A stretch of 64,000 nucleotides of DNA. Source: an uncultured Eggerthellaceae bacterium. GTDB lineage: Bacteria; Actinomycetota; Coriobacteriia; Coriobacteriales; Eggerthellaceae. The notes under the pieces are model-generated. The model was not told where the DNA came from and ran no database searches. It was given only the letters and a program-made list of their open reading frames with translations. The stretch lies in assembly GCA_946618265.1 (NCBI GenBank), contig CAMOLA010000002.1, forward strand, positions 43,881-107,880, in the 5' to 3' direction. Below, piece after piece: positions 1-7,847 of the stretch. A program made the translations under genes and the position numbers. The stretch's first letter is position 1; every line of letters begins with the position of its first letter.

Positions 1-162
1 GTTCGCACCGATGCGCGCATCGCGCTTGCGAGCCGTCGATTCGCGGTCCGCCGTGGTGCGGGCGCTGCTCCTGCGCGACGACGAGCCGCGTTGCGCGGAG
101 CCGTACGGGGAGGAGCTATCTTCGGTGATGCGGTTGTTCGTTCGGTAGTCTTGTGTGCTCAT
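1..162 (-). CDS. Unidentified protein, N-terminal 54 residues only
   Basis: The gene runs off the left edge, so only the start is visible. An ATG complementary to 160-162 follows an AGGAAGAG ribosome-binding site and opens a frame that stays open to base 1. The visible part begins MSTQDYRTNNRITEDSSSPY and is rich in Ser, Arg and Thr, with no membrane segment, so it looks like a disordered cytoplasmic tail. It starts only 9 bases after the stop of the DltX-like gene and is probably the last visible member of the dlt operon. It does not resemble DltA, which has an ordered adenylation domain from its first residues. The function is unknown. Confidence 0.5.
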   Translation of the reverse strand, partial: MSTQDYRTNNRITEDSSSPYGSAQRGSSSRRSSARTTADRESTARKRDARIGAN

Positions 163-171
163 GGTCTCTTC

Positions 172-354
172 CTAAAATTGGTTGTAGATGAAATCCGCTG
201 ATGCTCCAAATCCTGAAAAGGCGACGAAGAGGAACAAACCGACGATAGACGCCATCATGACCAAGGCGATGGCGATGCAGGCAATGCGATTATGACCGTT
301 CATCCAGGTCTGTATCGTTTGCATGCGTGTCGGTTTCTTGTTGCCAAGTGCCAT
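172..354 (-). CDS. dltX: DltX-like membrane microprotein
   Basis: This 60-aa protein has a basic N-terminus, one membrane segment (about residues 24-46) and the C-terminal sequence ADFIYNQF. DltX microproteins of Firmicutes are about 50 aa with one membrane helix and end in a very similar FIYxxF motif. The motif tyrosine has been proposed to carry D-alanine during transfer to teichoic acid. The start codon overlaps the dltD stop codon (TAATG), so the two are probably translationally coupled. In Firmicutes dltX normally lies at the front of the operon next to dltA; here it follows dltD. The call rests on the tail motif, size, topology and position. A generic small membrane protein is the alternative. 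Confidence 0.72.
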   Translation of the reverse strand: MALGNKKPTRMQTIQTWMNGHNRIACIAIALVMMASIVGLFLFVAFSGFGASADFIYNQF

Positions 355-1520
355 TATGCACCGTCCTGTGCGAATTCGTAAATGCTTTGCGCGACGTCGA
401 CCCAGCCCGTCCAGCCGAAGTGCACGATTTCGTAGAGGAAGTACTTCTCGTATTCCTTGTCGGAGAAGTCGGCGAGTTTCGCCGATGCGTGGTCTGCCAC
501 GAGGGCTCGCACGCGGCTGTAGCAGTTCTCGCGGTCTTCCTTCGAAATGCCGATGTAATCGTAGTACGGCCCCATTTCCGGGGACAGGATGACGAGGACT
601 TCGATGTTGCAGGCCTCGGCGATGTCGAGGAAGCAGTCGAGGTCGTCATATTCGGGCGTGTCGGTGTACGTCTCGCCGGCGCGGCTGTCCTTCAGGTCGT
701 CGTACACCGGGGCGAGCTGTTCGGTGTAGAACCCGTCCTCGACGCCCCAGTCGTTCGTCGTGCTGCGCTCGGCGCCCATCTTCGCGGCTTCCTCGCGTAG
801 GGTCGCGAAATCGGGCGTGGCGGGCGTTTGCTCGTCGACGAGGTCGATGCCCTTCTCGCGCACTTCCATAAGGCCTTGGCGCAGCTTCAGGTCATCGAGC
901 GCACCGAGCGCCATGGCGTCCAGGTAATCCTGGGGCAGCGTGGGCGATGCGGCGTTGAGCTGCGTCTCGTCGACCCCCAGATGCTCGAGCCGCTGGCGCA
1001 CGTAGGCCTTCGCCTCGTCTGGCACGTTGGCGTTCGCGCAGAAGCGCTGGTACAGCGAGTACGAGAAGCGCGTGCCGAACGTATCGGCGTCCTGGCCGCC
1101 GTCGGTGAACCAGCCGGGCGAGGCTATGATGGCGACCTTGCCCTGCGGTATGCCGGCGCCTTGGTACGCGCCGAGCGCGATGGCGTGCCAGAGGCTCTGG
1201 TCGAACGCCTCGCCGATGAGCATGAGGCGCAGCCCGTAGTCGTTCTTGCCGAACACCTGGCTGGGAATCTGCGGCACGAGCCGCCTGGGCGTCGAGAACT
1301 CCGACGAGCCGAACACGAGCAACGATTCGTCGGTGAGGTTGGCCTCGACGAAATCGACGCTCGACGACTTGACGCCGGAGTAGACGTATCCGTAGTCGAC
1401 GCCTTCGCGCGTTTGCGACTGCGCCGGCATGAGCACGCAGATGAGCGCGATGGCGCACACGGCCAGCCCCACGCCTATGGCGAGGGCGGCGAGCCTGGTG
1501 TGCAACGTGCGCTTTTCCAT
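354..1520 (-). CDS. dltD: DltD-type D-alanyl transfer protein
   Basis: This 388-aa protein has an N-terminal signal anchor (about residues 10-30) followed by an extracytoplasmic domain. The segment VFGSSEFS near residue 70 matches the GSSE/S catalytic-serine block of DltD, and the C-terminal region around DKEYEKYFLYEIVHFGW supplies a conserved Asp and His as expected for an SGNH-like fold. DltD acts outside the membrane in moving D-alanine onto teichoic acid. It starts 3 bases after the dltC stop with CAGGAG upstream, and its stop overlaps the next start. The length is close to that of Firmicute DltD proteins. Confidence 0.88.
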   Translation of the reverse strand: MEKRTLHTRLAALAIGVGLAVCAIALICVLMPAQSQTREGVDYGYVYSGVKSSSVDFVEANLTDESLLVFGSSEFSTPRRLVPQIPSQVFGKNDYGLRLMLIGEAFDQSLWHAIALGAYQGAGIPQGKVAIIASPGWFTDGGQDADTFGTRFSYSLYQRFCANANVPDEAKAYVRQRLEHLGVDETQLNAASPTLPQDYLDAMALGALDDLKLRQGLMEVREKGIDLVDEQTPATPDFATLREEAAKMGAERSTTNDWGVEDGFYTEQLAPVYDDLKDSRAGETYTDTPEYDDLDCFLDIAEACNIEVLVILSPEMGPYYDYIGISKEDRENCYSRVRALVADHASAKLADFSDKEYEKYFLYEIVHFGWTGWVDVAQSIYEFAQDGA

Positions 1521-1523
1521 GCG

Positions 1524-1754
1524 CTACAGGCGCTCCTGCACGCGAGCGATGATCTTGTCGACGGTGTTCATCTCCTCGCGCTCGAGCTCGGTCGGTGCGA
1601 TGGAGACGCCGAACGCGTCCTCGATTTCGATGAGCAGGTCGATGGCGCCGAGGGAGTCGAGCAGCCCCGCCGCGAACAGGTCGGCGTCGCGATGCTCGCG
1701 CACGTCGTCGGTATCGCAGATTTCCGCGATCAGGTCTAACAGCTTGTCTTCCAT
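1524..1754 (-). CDS. dltC: D-alanyl carrier protein DltC
   Basis: This 76-aa acidic carrier protein has the phosphopantetheine serine in LFAAGLLDSLGAIDLL, near residue 36. The layout matches DltC closely, including the C-terminal half with ELEREEMNTVDKI. The holo-protein carries D-alanine as a thioester and presents it to the membrane acyltransferase DltB, which is encoded just upstream. A good AAAGGAAC ribosome site precedes the ATG. The ligase that would charge it (DltA) and the phosphopantetheinyl transferase are not in the visible operon. A generic acyl carrier protein is less likely, because it sits between dltB and dltD. Confidence 0.9.
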   Translation of the reverse strand: MEDKLLDLIAEICDTDDVREHRDADLFAAGLLDSLGAIDLLIEIEDAFGVSIAPTELEREEMNTVDKIIARVQERL

Positions 1755-1775
1755 GCAAGTTCCTTTCGTCGGTTC

Positions 1776-2942
1776 CTATAGCGGCACTTGCCCGGAGAAC
1801 AGGGCAAAACCGAACATTACCAATATCATCGTGACCGCCCACGAGCATACCTTGTAGATGCGGCCGTCCTTGTGCTTCTTGTAGAAGTCGGTCCGCTGGT
1901 ACAGCTCGTTGAGCGAGAGCAGGATGCCGTGATACAGGCCGTAGGCGATGTAGCCCGGCGTGATGCCGTGCCAGACGCCCATGAGCCCCATGTTGCACAT
2001 ATAACCGATGCACGACGCGGTCACGCGCGACTTGACGACCTTGTGGCGACGAATGGAGCGCGCCACGCGCATGAACACGAAGTCGCGCAGCCAGTATGAT
2101 AGCGTGATGTGCCAACGGTTCCAGAAGTCCTTGATGTCGACGGCGAGGAACGGTGCCTTGAAGTTCGTCGGCACGCGGACGCCGAGGGCGAATCCGAGGC
2201 CGACGGCCATATGGGAATAGCCCGCGAAATCGAAGAACAGATACAGCGAGTACGCGAAGGCGTACACGAGCTCGGATGCCACGGCGGCGCTTGCGGTATC
2301 GGCGCCGATCACGCTGGGCACGAACCACATGAGCCATTGGGCGATCGCCGCAGCGACGAACTTGTACAGCGCGCCGAGCACGAACCAGCCGGCGCCCCGG
2401 TAGAGCAGCTCGAGGTAGCCGTCACGCGAGAGCTTCTCCTCGATGCTTTCCACGAATGCGCGGCTGCGCAGGATCGGGCCCGACGTGATGGTGGGGAAGA
2501 ACACGAGGAAGTAGAAGTACTCGAACGCGTCGAGGTGGTCGATGAGGCCGTCGCGCGTTTCGATGAGGACCTGGACGGTCTTGAACGTGATGTAGGAGAT
2601 GCCGATGAACCCGAGGAAATCGGGCTCGAACAGCACGCCCACCTTGTACACCGCAAGCGGTGCGATTTGCAAGGCCAGGGCGACGCGATACCGCGCCACG
2701 CGCTGTTGATGTTCTGTTCGGAACAGGTGCATCACGTAGTAGACGAGCGCGAACGAGAGCGCAAGGTAGCAAACGAAGAAAACGAGGCTCGGGATTGAGC
2801 GGCTGAACAGCAGCGCCAGCATGACGACGGAGGCGATGCATCCGTATCGTGCGAGCGGCTTTTCGAGCATGCCAAGAACCACCGCGATTGCCACGATGGG
2901 AATGAGCATGAGGAAAAATGCTGGTTCGGCGTAAAAATTCAT
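1776..2942 (-). CDS. dltB: DltB membrane acyltransferase (MBOAT family)
   Basis: This 388-aa polytopic membrane protein has about 10 to 12 hydrophobic segments. MBOAT landmarks are visible: GPILRSRAF, the FWNRWHITLSYWLRDFVFMR block, and GVWHGITPGYIAYGLYHG with the catalytic histidine. These forms are closer to DltB than to AlgI. DltB takes D-alanine from DltC on the inside and passes it across the membrane for teichoic-acid modification. It is the first visible gene of a dltB-dltC-dltD-dltX order. There is no clear Shine-Dalgarno sequence before the ATG, so the start rests on the hydrophobic N-terminus and the frame. Confidence 0.9.
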   Translation of the reverse strand: MNFYAEPAFFLMLIPIVAIAVVLGMLEKPLARYGCIASVVMLALLFSRSIPSLVFFVCYLALSFALVYYVMHLFRTEHQQRVARYRVALALQIAPLAVYKVGVLFEPDFLGFIGISYITFKTVQVLIETRDGLIDHLDAFEYFYFLVFFPTITSGPILRSRAFVESIEEKLSRDGYLELLYRGAGWFVLGALYKFVAAAIAQWLMWFVPSVIGADTASAAVASELVYAFAYSLYLFFDFAGYSHMAVGLGFALGVRVPTNFKAPFLAVDIKDFWNRWHITLSYWLRDFVFMRVARSIRRHKVVKSRVTASCIGYMCNMGLMGVWHGITPGYIAYGLYHGILLSLNELYQRTDFYKKHKDGRIYKVCSWAVTMILVMFGFALFSGQVPL

Positions 2943-3038
2943 AGTTGAGTGATGGTCGCAGACGAGGTTGTTTGGGAGAAGCGAATCGCGGTGAACATGG
3001 TCCTCGTCATGGCGCGGGAAGAGAGAGGGCCCCTATGC

Positions 3039-3067
3039 GATGCGATCGGCATCGAGCCGATCGCATC
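3039..3067 (-). terminator. Strong hairpin after the small lipoprotein gene
   Basis: A perfect 12-bp inverted repeat (GATGCGATCGGC and its complement) with a 5-base loop begins 20 bases after the stop of the minus-strand lipoprotein gene. There is no T tract, so it may be a weak or Rho-assisted terminator, or an RNA 3'-end stabiliser. It separates the lipoprotein from dltB. Confidence 0.5.
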
Positions 3068-3086
3068 AGGGCATCTTGGTGAAATC

Positions 3087-3356
3087 TTAGGACTTCTTTG
3101 CCGGCAGGTCGTCGCCGTAGCAGTTGTCCTGGTCCTCTTCCGAGGCGTCGTCGGTCGCCGCGGCGCTGTCGGATGCGGTGCCGGTCGCGCTCGCCGCGCT
3201 TGCGGAAGCATCGCTCGGGGCGGCCGCCGCGCTTGCAGCAGAGGCGCTTGCCGCGCTCGTGGACGTCGAGCTGCCGCAGCCTACGAGCGCGATTGCGCCG
3301 AAGCACGTGGCGATGGCGATGAGTGCGGAAAGCATGATCTTTGAGATTGATTGCAT
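3087..3356 (-). CDS. Small Ser/Ala-rich lipoprotein
   Basis: This 89-aa protein starts MQSISKIMLSALIAIATCFG and has a lipoprotein signal peptide ending in LVGC, so Cys would be lipidated near residue 28. The mature part is a low-complexity Ser/Ala/Asp linker with only a short acidic tail (NCYGDDLPAKKS). The start was chosen because GAGGAG lies 8 bases upstream of the ATG complementary to 3354-3356; a longer reading frame would put 33 odd residues before the signal peptide. The function is unknown. The linker resembles that of the ABC substrate-binding lipoprotein at 17.8 kb. It may be a small envelope protein or the remnant of a longer lipoprotein. Confidence 0.65.
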   Translation of the reverse strand: MQSISKIMLSALIAIATCFGAIALVGCGSSTSTSAASASAASAAAAPSDASASAASATGTASDSAAATDDASEEDQDNCYGDDLPAKKS

Positions 3357-3502
3357 ATGGTCTCCTCGTTTGTAGTGCGTTGCCTGCAGCAGAAATCGTA
3401 ACATAGCTTCGCAGCTCGTGCGGCCTGATTTGTGTATATTGCGTGTTAACGTCAACTAATCACAACATTTTGGGGTGGTCGTCTGTCCCCCTGTCCGCCC
3501 CG

Positions 3503-3740
3503 GGCGCCCCGGGATGGCCGCGTTCGGCGCAGGCGGGCGCCTCCTGGCGCCGGCTCGCTTTCTCCCCCTCCGATGCGCGCTAACAGAAGGCGCTTGATGG
3601 AGGCGCGCAAGTGGCTCTCCCACATCATCTCTCCCGCGCCTCACCCGCGTTGCGCCTTCCTATGCGCGCGCATCTCCGGGGGCGCTCGCGAGGCGCCAGG
3701 AGGCGCCCGCCCGCGCCGAACGCGGCCATCCCGGGGCGCC
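3503..3740. repeat. Large inverted repeat, MITE-like (element A)
   Basis: Two 49-bp arms at 3503-3551 and 3692-3740 are reverse complements with one mismatch. They begin GGCGCCCCGGGATGGCC and end CTCCTGGCGCC. The similarity continues inwards with more mismatches through the GATGCGCGC and GAAGGCGC blocks, so the whole 238 bp can fold into one long hairpin. No convincing gene lies inside. It occupies part of the roughly 950-bp gap between the lipoprotein gene and gatC. A non-autonomous mobile element or a long structured repeat would both fit. Confidence 0.6.
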
Positions 3741-3823
3741 GGGGCTCCGCTCTTCCGGGGGCGTTGGTGTGGGCTCGCGCGCTTCGCGCGCATCGACTGC
3801 TCGGGTGGGGAGGCTGGCGTCAT

Positions 3824-3843
3824 GAAAGGGGACAGTCCCTTTC
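3824..3843. repeat. Short GGGAC/GTCCC palindrome
   Basis: An imperfect palindrome with arms GAAAGGGGAC and GTCCCTTTC around a central A, flanked by TCAT and ATGA. The architecture (purine-rich arm, 1-base centre) resembles the RAYT-associated palindromes at 6-14 kb, but the sequence differs. It is a single copy in this window. Confidence 0.4.
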
Positions 3844-3922
3844 TATGACAGCTTCTGGGGGCGGCTGGGGGATTGCGGCTTTCGCGTGCGCCGCTTGTTC
3901 GGATGGTTTCATCGCAGGACTG

Positions 3923-4191
3923 TTTTCCCCGTGGGAGTTTGATCCGAAATCGGTCCCGATTGCTTTCCCCGTGGGAGTTTGATTCGAAATCGGACCCGAT
4001 CACTTTCCCCGTGGGAGTTTGATTCGGGAATTAGTTCCCCGTGGGAAAACGGTTCGGGAAAACGGTTCCAGCTGTCGAGGCTGGGTTTCCCGCGGGAAAT
4101 CGGGTTACCCGTGGGAGTTTGATCTGGGAATCAGGTTCCCCGTGGGAAAACGGTTCGGGAATCAGGTTACCCGTGGGAGTTTGGTTCGGGG
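3923..4191. repeat. Cluster of about eight TTCCCCGTGGGA palindromic units
   Basis: Eight partly tandem units of about 20-50 bp begin with TTTCCCCGTGGGAGTTTGAT or variants (TTCCCCGTGGGAAAACGG, TTACCCGTGGGAG, TTTCCCGCGGGAAATCGGG). The core TTCCC(C)G(T/C)GGGAA is itself nearly palindromic, so every unit can form a small hairpin or bind a dimeric protein. The cluster ends about 70 bp before the probable gatC promoter. Two related units recur in inverted orientation at 23072-23140, before hisI. Inter-unit sequences are similar rather than unique, so this is not a CRISPR. Confidence 0.7.
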
Positions 4192-4259
4192 AGGGGTGGC
4201 GGGGGTTTGTCATCCTTGTAGATGTGCGAGGTGGCGGGCGGTTTTCGGTGGTGGGTGCG

Positions 4260-4265
4260 TATAAT
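4260..4265 (+). promoter_or_regulatory. Probable -10 element of the gatCAB promoter
   Basis: A consensus TATAAT lies 40 bases before the gatC ATG, at the end of a long non-coding region. No good TTGACA box lies 17 bases upstream; a near-extended -10 (TGCG before TATAAT) may compensate. Confidence 0.45.
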
Positions 4266-4305
4266 GGGAAAGTTACGATTTGGCGCAGGAAAGCAGGTGC
4301 TTTGC

Positions 4306-4617
4306 ATGGCACAACATGTTACTGAACGGGATGTGCGCGATATCGCCGAATATACGCGCATTCATCTCGACGAAAGCGAGGTCGCGCAGATGACGGTCGA
4401 CCTCAACAGCATCATCGACAGCTTGAAACCCATCACGGAATACGACCTGGAAGGCGTCGAGCCGACGTTCCATCCGATCGGCAGCTTGTCCAACGTCATG
4501 CGCGAGGACGTCGAAGTGGCCGGGTTCACGCAGGAAGAGGCGCTGGCCAACGCGCCGGCGCGTCAGGATGATTGCTTCCTCATCCCGTCGATCCTCGGCG
4601 AAGGGGGCGATCGATAA
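4306..4617 (+). CDS. gatC: Asp/Glu-tRNA amidotransferase subunit C
   Basis: This 103-aa protein is the small GatC subunit, which stabilises the GatA-GatB complex in the transamidation of misacylated Asp-tRNA(Asn) and/or Glu-tRNA(Gln). Typical GatC features are the N-terminal VTERDVRDIAEYTRIHL helix, the central DLNSIIDSLKPITEYDLEGV, and the MREDV...ALANAPARQDDCFLIPSIL tail that wraps GatA. The ATG at 4306 has an upstream AGGAAAG and gives the normal length. Its stop overlaps the gatA start (TAATG), and gatC-gatA-gatB follow in order. Confidence 0.95.
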   Translation: MAQHVTERDVRDIAEYTRIHLDESEVAQMTVDLNSIIDSLKPITEYDLEGVEPTFHPIGSLSNVMREDVEVAGFTQEEALANAPARQDDCFLIPSILGEGGDR

Positions 4618-6089
4618 TGACGCAGTTCGCAACCATGGGCGTTCGCGAGATCCAGGAAGGCCTCGCGGCGAAGGAATTCTCGGCGCGCGAAATCGCCGAG
4701 CAATCGCTCGAGCGCATCGCCGCCGTCGACGGCGAGGTGCATGCGTTCCTCGAGACCACCGAAGACCTCGCGCTCGAGGCCGCGCGCAAGATCGACGAGG
4801 CGGTGGCTGCCGGGACGCTGTCCGAGTGTGGGCCGCTTGCCGGCGTGCCCGTCGCCTACAAGGACAACATGAACCTGAAGGGCACGCACACGACCTGCTC
4901 GTCGCGCATGCTCGAAAGCTACGTCTCGCCGTTCACGGCCACGAGCGTCGCCAACACGCTTGCTGCCGGCGCCATCCCGCTCGGCAAGCTGAACATGGAC
5001 GAGTTCGCGTTCGGATCGTCGACCGAGACGTCCGCGTTTGGCCCCACCCGCAATCCGTGGGACCTCGAGCGCGTGCCCGGCGGCTCCTCGGGCGGTTCGG
5101 CCGCCGCGGTCGCCGCTGGCCTTGCCACGGTTACGCTCGGATCCGATACAGGCGGTTCCATCCGCCAGCCGGGCAGCTTCACGGGCACGGTGGCGGTCAA
5201 GCCCACCTACGGCGTGGTCAGCCGCTACGGCATCGTGGCGTTCGGCAGTTCCCTTGACCAGGTCGGCCCCTTCGCGCGTTCCGTCGAAGATGCGGCGCTC
5301 GCGCTCAACGCCATCGCCGGCCACGACCCGCTCGATTGCACGAGCCAGCCGGTCGACACCGATTTCACGGCCAACCTCGCGGAAGGCGCGCGCGGCATGC
5401 GCATCGGCATCGTCCCGGCGTTCATGGAAGCGCAGGGCCTCGACGCCGAGGTCAAGGCCAAGGTCGAGGATGCGGCCGAGCAGCTGCGAGCCGCCGGCGC
5501 CGAGCTCGTCGACATCGACCTCCCCAATGCGCAAGCTGCCATGAGCGCTTATTACGTGCTCGGGCCCTGCGAGGCGTTTTCCAACTTGTCGCGATTCGAC
5601 TCGGTGCGCTACGGGTACTGCGATCCGGGCCATGCCGATCTCGGCGGCCAGTACGAGGCCAGCCGCGCGAACGGATTCGGCCCCGAGGCGCGTCGCCGCA
5701 TCATGCTGGGCAGCTACTTGCTTTCCGCAGGCGTGTACGACAAGTACTACTACCCAGCTCAGCAGGTGCGCACGCTCATCACGCGCGATTACACGCAAGC
5801 TTACGAGAAATGCGACGTCATCCTGGCTCCCGTCAGCCCGCGCACTGCATTCAAGTTCGGCGAGATCAGCGATCCGACCAGCATGTACCTGTCCGACATG
5901 TTCACCATCTCCATCAACATCGCGGGTAACGGCGGCATGTCGCTGCCGGTGGGCCTCGGCGCCGATTCGGGGCTTCCCGTCGGCGTGCAGCTCATCGCGC
6001 CGCAGTTCAAGGACGAGAACATGTTCCGCGCCGCCGCCGCCCTCGAGCAGGTATACGGCAAGGCGCCCATCGCGCCTGCGTTCGCGTAA
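4617..6089 (+). CDS. gatA: Asp/Glu-tRNA amidotransferase subunit A (amidase)
   Basis: This 490-aa amidase-signature protein hydrolyses glutamine to deliver ammonia to GatB. The Ser-cis-Ser-Lys triad is visible: the Lys in VAYKDNMNLKGTHTTCSS, and the two serines in the Gly/Ser-rich VPGGSSGGSAAAVAAGL and SDTGGSIRQPGSF. The start overlaps the gatC stop, so an earlier in-frame ATG inside gatC was rejected. The first palindrome of the REP family begins immediately at the stop codon. The length is normal for GatA. Confidence 0.96.
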   Translation: MTQFATMGVREIQEGLAAKEFSAREIAEQSLERIAAVDGEVHAFLETTEDLALEAARKIDEAVAAGTLSECGPLAGVPVAYKDNMNLKGTHTTCSSRMLESYVSPFTATSVANTLAAGAIPLGKLNMDEFAFGSSTETSAFGPTRNPWDLERVPGGSSGGSAAAVAAGLATVTLGSDTGGSIRQPGSFTGTVAVKPTYGVVSRYGIVAFGSSLDQVGPFARSVEDAALALNAIAGHDPLDCTSQPVDTDFTANLAEGARGMRIGIVPAFMEAQGLDAEVKAKVEDAAEQLRAAGAELVDIDLPNAQAAMSAYYVLGPCEAFSNLSRFDSVRYGYCDPGHADLGGQYEASRANGFGPEARRRIMLGSYLLSAGVYDKYYYPAQQVRTLITRDYTQAYEKCDVILAPVSPRTAFKFGEISDPTSMYLSDMFTISINIAGNGGMSLPVGLGADSGLPVGVQLIAPQFKDENMFRAAAALEQVYGKAPIAPAFA

Positions 6090-6120
6090 TGTGACAAAGG
6101 GGTCAGACCCCTTTGTCACA
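6090..6120. repeat. REP-like palindrome copy 1
   Basis: A perfect 31-bp palindrome with 15-base arms (TGTGACAAAGGGGTC and complement) around a central A. It starts one base after the gatA stop codon and lies between gatA and gatB. Confidence 0.9.
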
Positions 6121-6203
6121 TGTTCGAGTAGCGAGCCGATGGCCGCGAGGCAAGCGGATTGACGATGCATCAGCGATGCATCCTTCGAGGAAGAGAAGAC
6201 GTT

Positions 6204-7778
6204 ATGAAGACAATGGAAGAAGTGCTCAAGGACTGGGAGGCGGTCATCGGCCTCGAGGTCCATTGCGAGCTGACCAAGCTCGAAACGAAGATGTTCTGCG
6301 GCTGCAAGCTGGAGTTCGGAGCCGAGCCCAACACGCACACGTGCCCCGTGTGCCTCGGCATGCCGGGTGCGCTGCCCGTGCCGAACCGCGCCGCCATCGA
6401 GAACATCGTGCTGGCGGGCCTTGCCACCAACTGCGACATCGAAAAGCACACGATGTTCTATCGCAAGGGCTACATGTATCCGGACATGGCCAAGAACTTC
6501 CAGACCACGCAGGGCCCGAAAGCCTTCTGCATGCGCGGCCACTTGGATTTGGCCGTTGACGGCCGTGGTGCCGCCGAGCGCCTGTTCTGGAAGGACCTGG
6601 CCGAAGGCGAGCAGTCCGAGAACATCACGCGCACGGCCGACGGCTATGTGGCGCATGTGGGCATCACGCGCATCCATATGGAAGAAGACGCCGGCAAGAT
6701 GGTCCACATCGGCGGCGGCGAGGGCCGCATCGCGGGCGCCACGCATTCGCTCGTGGACTACAACCGCGCCGGCACGCCGCTCATCGAGCTCGTGACCGAG
6801 CCCGACCTGCGCACGCCCGAGGAGGCGCGCCTGTTCATGCAGAAGCTGCGCCAGATCTTCCTGACGCTCGGCATCTCCGACTGCTCGATGGAAGAGGGGT
6901 CGCTGCGCGCCGACGGCAACATCTCGCTGCGCCGCCGCGGGTCGAAGGAGTTCGGCACGAAGACGGAGCTGAAGAACATCAACTCGTTCAAGAACCTCCA
7001 CGACGGCTTGGCCTACGAGATCTGCCGCCAGGCCGAGGTGCTCGAGGAAGGCGGTCAGATTTACCAGGAAACGCGCCATTGGGACCCGTCGAAGAAGCGC
7101 ACGATCGTCATGCGCGTGAAGGAGACGGCCGACGACTACCGCATGTTCCCCGATCCCGACCTCGCGCCCTATGACCTGTCCGACGAGTTCATCGAGCGCG
7201 TGCGCGCCAAGCTCCCCGAGCTTCCCGACCAGAAGGCCGCACGCTATGCCGCCGATTACGGCCTGTCGGCCTACGATGCGCGTCATCTGGTGGATCATCG
7301 GTTCACCATCGAGTTCTTCGAGGCCGCCATCGCCGAGGCGGGCGATCGCGCGCGCGACCTGGCCAAGCCGCTTGCGAACCTCGTCCTCAACGACATCACC
7401 GCCTACGTGAACGCGGGAGAGGGCATCGACTTCGCGCAGACGCCGTTCACGCCCGCGCGCGGCGTGCAGCTCGTGTCGCTGCTCGCCGAAGACGCCATCT
7501 CGTCCAAGCAGGCCAAGGAGGTCTTCGCGGCGGTCCTCGAAGAGGACAAGGACCCCGACGCCATCGTCGAGGAACGCGGCATGAAGCAGGTCTCCGATAC
7601 CGGCGCCATCGAGGCGGTCATCGACGAGGTGCTCGCCGCCAATCCCGACAAGGTCGAGCAGTACAAGGGCGGCAAGACGGGCCTCATCGGCTTCTTCGTC
7701 GGGCAGTGCATGAAGGCCATGAAGGGCCAGGGCAATCCGAAGCTCATCAACCAGATACTCGCCGAGAAGCTCGGCTAA
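6204..7778 (+). CDS. gatB: Asp/Glu-tRNA amidotransferase subunit B
   Basis: This 524-aa protein uses ATP to phosphorylate tRNA-bound Asp or Glu and accepts ammonia from GatA. Family blocks are visible: WEAVIGLEVHCEL at the N-terminus, CPVCLGMPGALPVPN, the zinc-type cysteines CGCK and CPVC, HMEEDAGK, and the DYNRAGTPLIE substrate loop. The C-terminal YqeY-like tail ends GQGNPKLINQILAEKL. The ATG at 6204 was chosen because GAGGAAGAG sits about 10 bases before it. The upstream spacer holds REP copy 1. Confidence 0.96.
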   Translation: MKTMEEVLKDWEAVIGLEVHCELTKLETKMFCGCKLEFGAEPNTHTCPVCLGMPGALPVPNRAAIENIVLAGLATNCDIEKHTMFYRKGYMYPDMAKNFQTTQGPKAFCMRGHLDLAVDGRGAAERLFWKDLAEGEQSENITRTADGYVAHVGITRIHMEEDAGKMVHIGGGEGRIAGATHSLVDYNRAGTPLIELVTEPDLRTPEEARLFMQKLRQIFLTLGISDCSMEEGSLRADGNISLRRRGSKEFGTKTELKNINSFKNLHDGLAYEICRQAEVLEEGGQIYQETRHWDPSKKRTIVMRVKETADDYRMFPDPDLAPYDLSDEFIERVRAKLPELPDQKAARYAADYGLSAYDARHLVDHRFTIEFFEAAIAEAGDRARDLAKPLANLVLNDITAYVNAGEGIDFAQTPFTPARGVQLVSLLAEDAISSKQAKEVFAAVLEEDKDPDAIVEERGMKQVSDTGAIEAVIDEVLAANPDKVEQYKGGKTGLIGFFVGQCMKAMKGQGNPKLINQILAEKLG

Positions 7779-7809
7779 TGTGTCATTAGGGTCAGATCCC
7801 TTTGTCACA
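7779..7809. repeat. REP-like palindrome copy 2, diverged
   Basis: The same 31-bp repeat at the gatB stop codon, but with several changes in the left arm (TGTGTCATTAGGGTC), so the stem is imperfect. It is the most decayed of the seven copies. Confidence 0.75.
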
Positions 7810-7847
7810 TTCACTGCATAACGATAACCGCTCGATAGGAGGATGCG

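Noticed and set aside
892..2337. A 481-aa Arg/His-rich frame on the minus strand across dltC, dltD and dltB
   Set aside because: Out-of-frame shadow of the dlt genes; the composition is unlike a real protein.
3923..4191. Possible CRISPR array
   Set aside because: Units vary in length, the inter-unit sequence is itself repeated rather than unique, and no cas gene is present.
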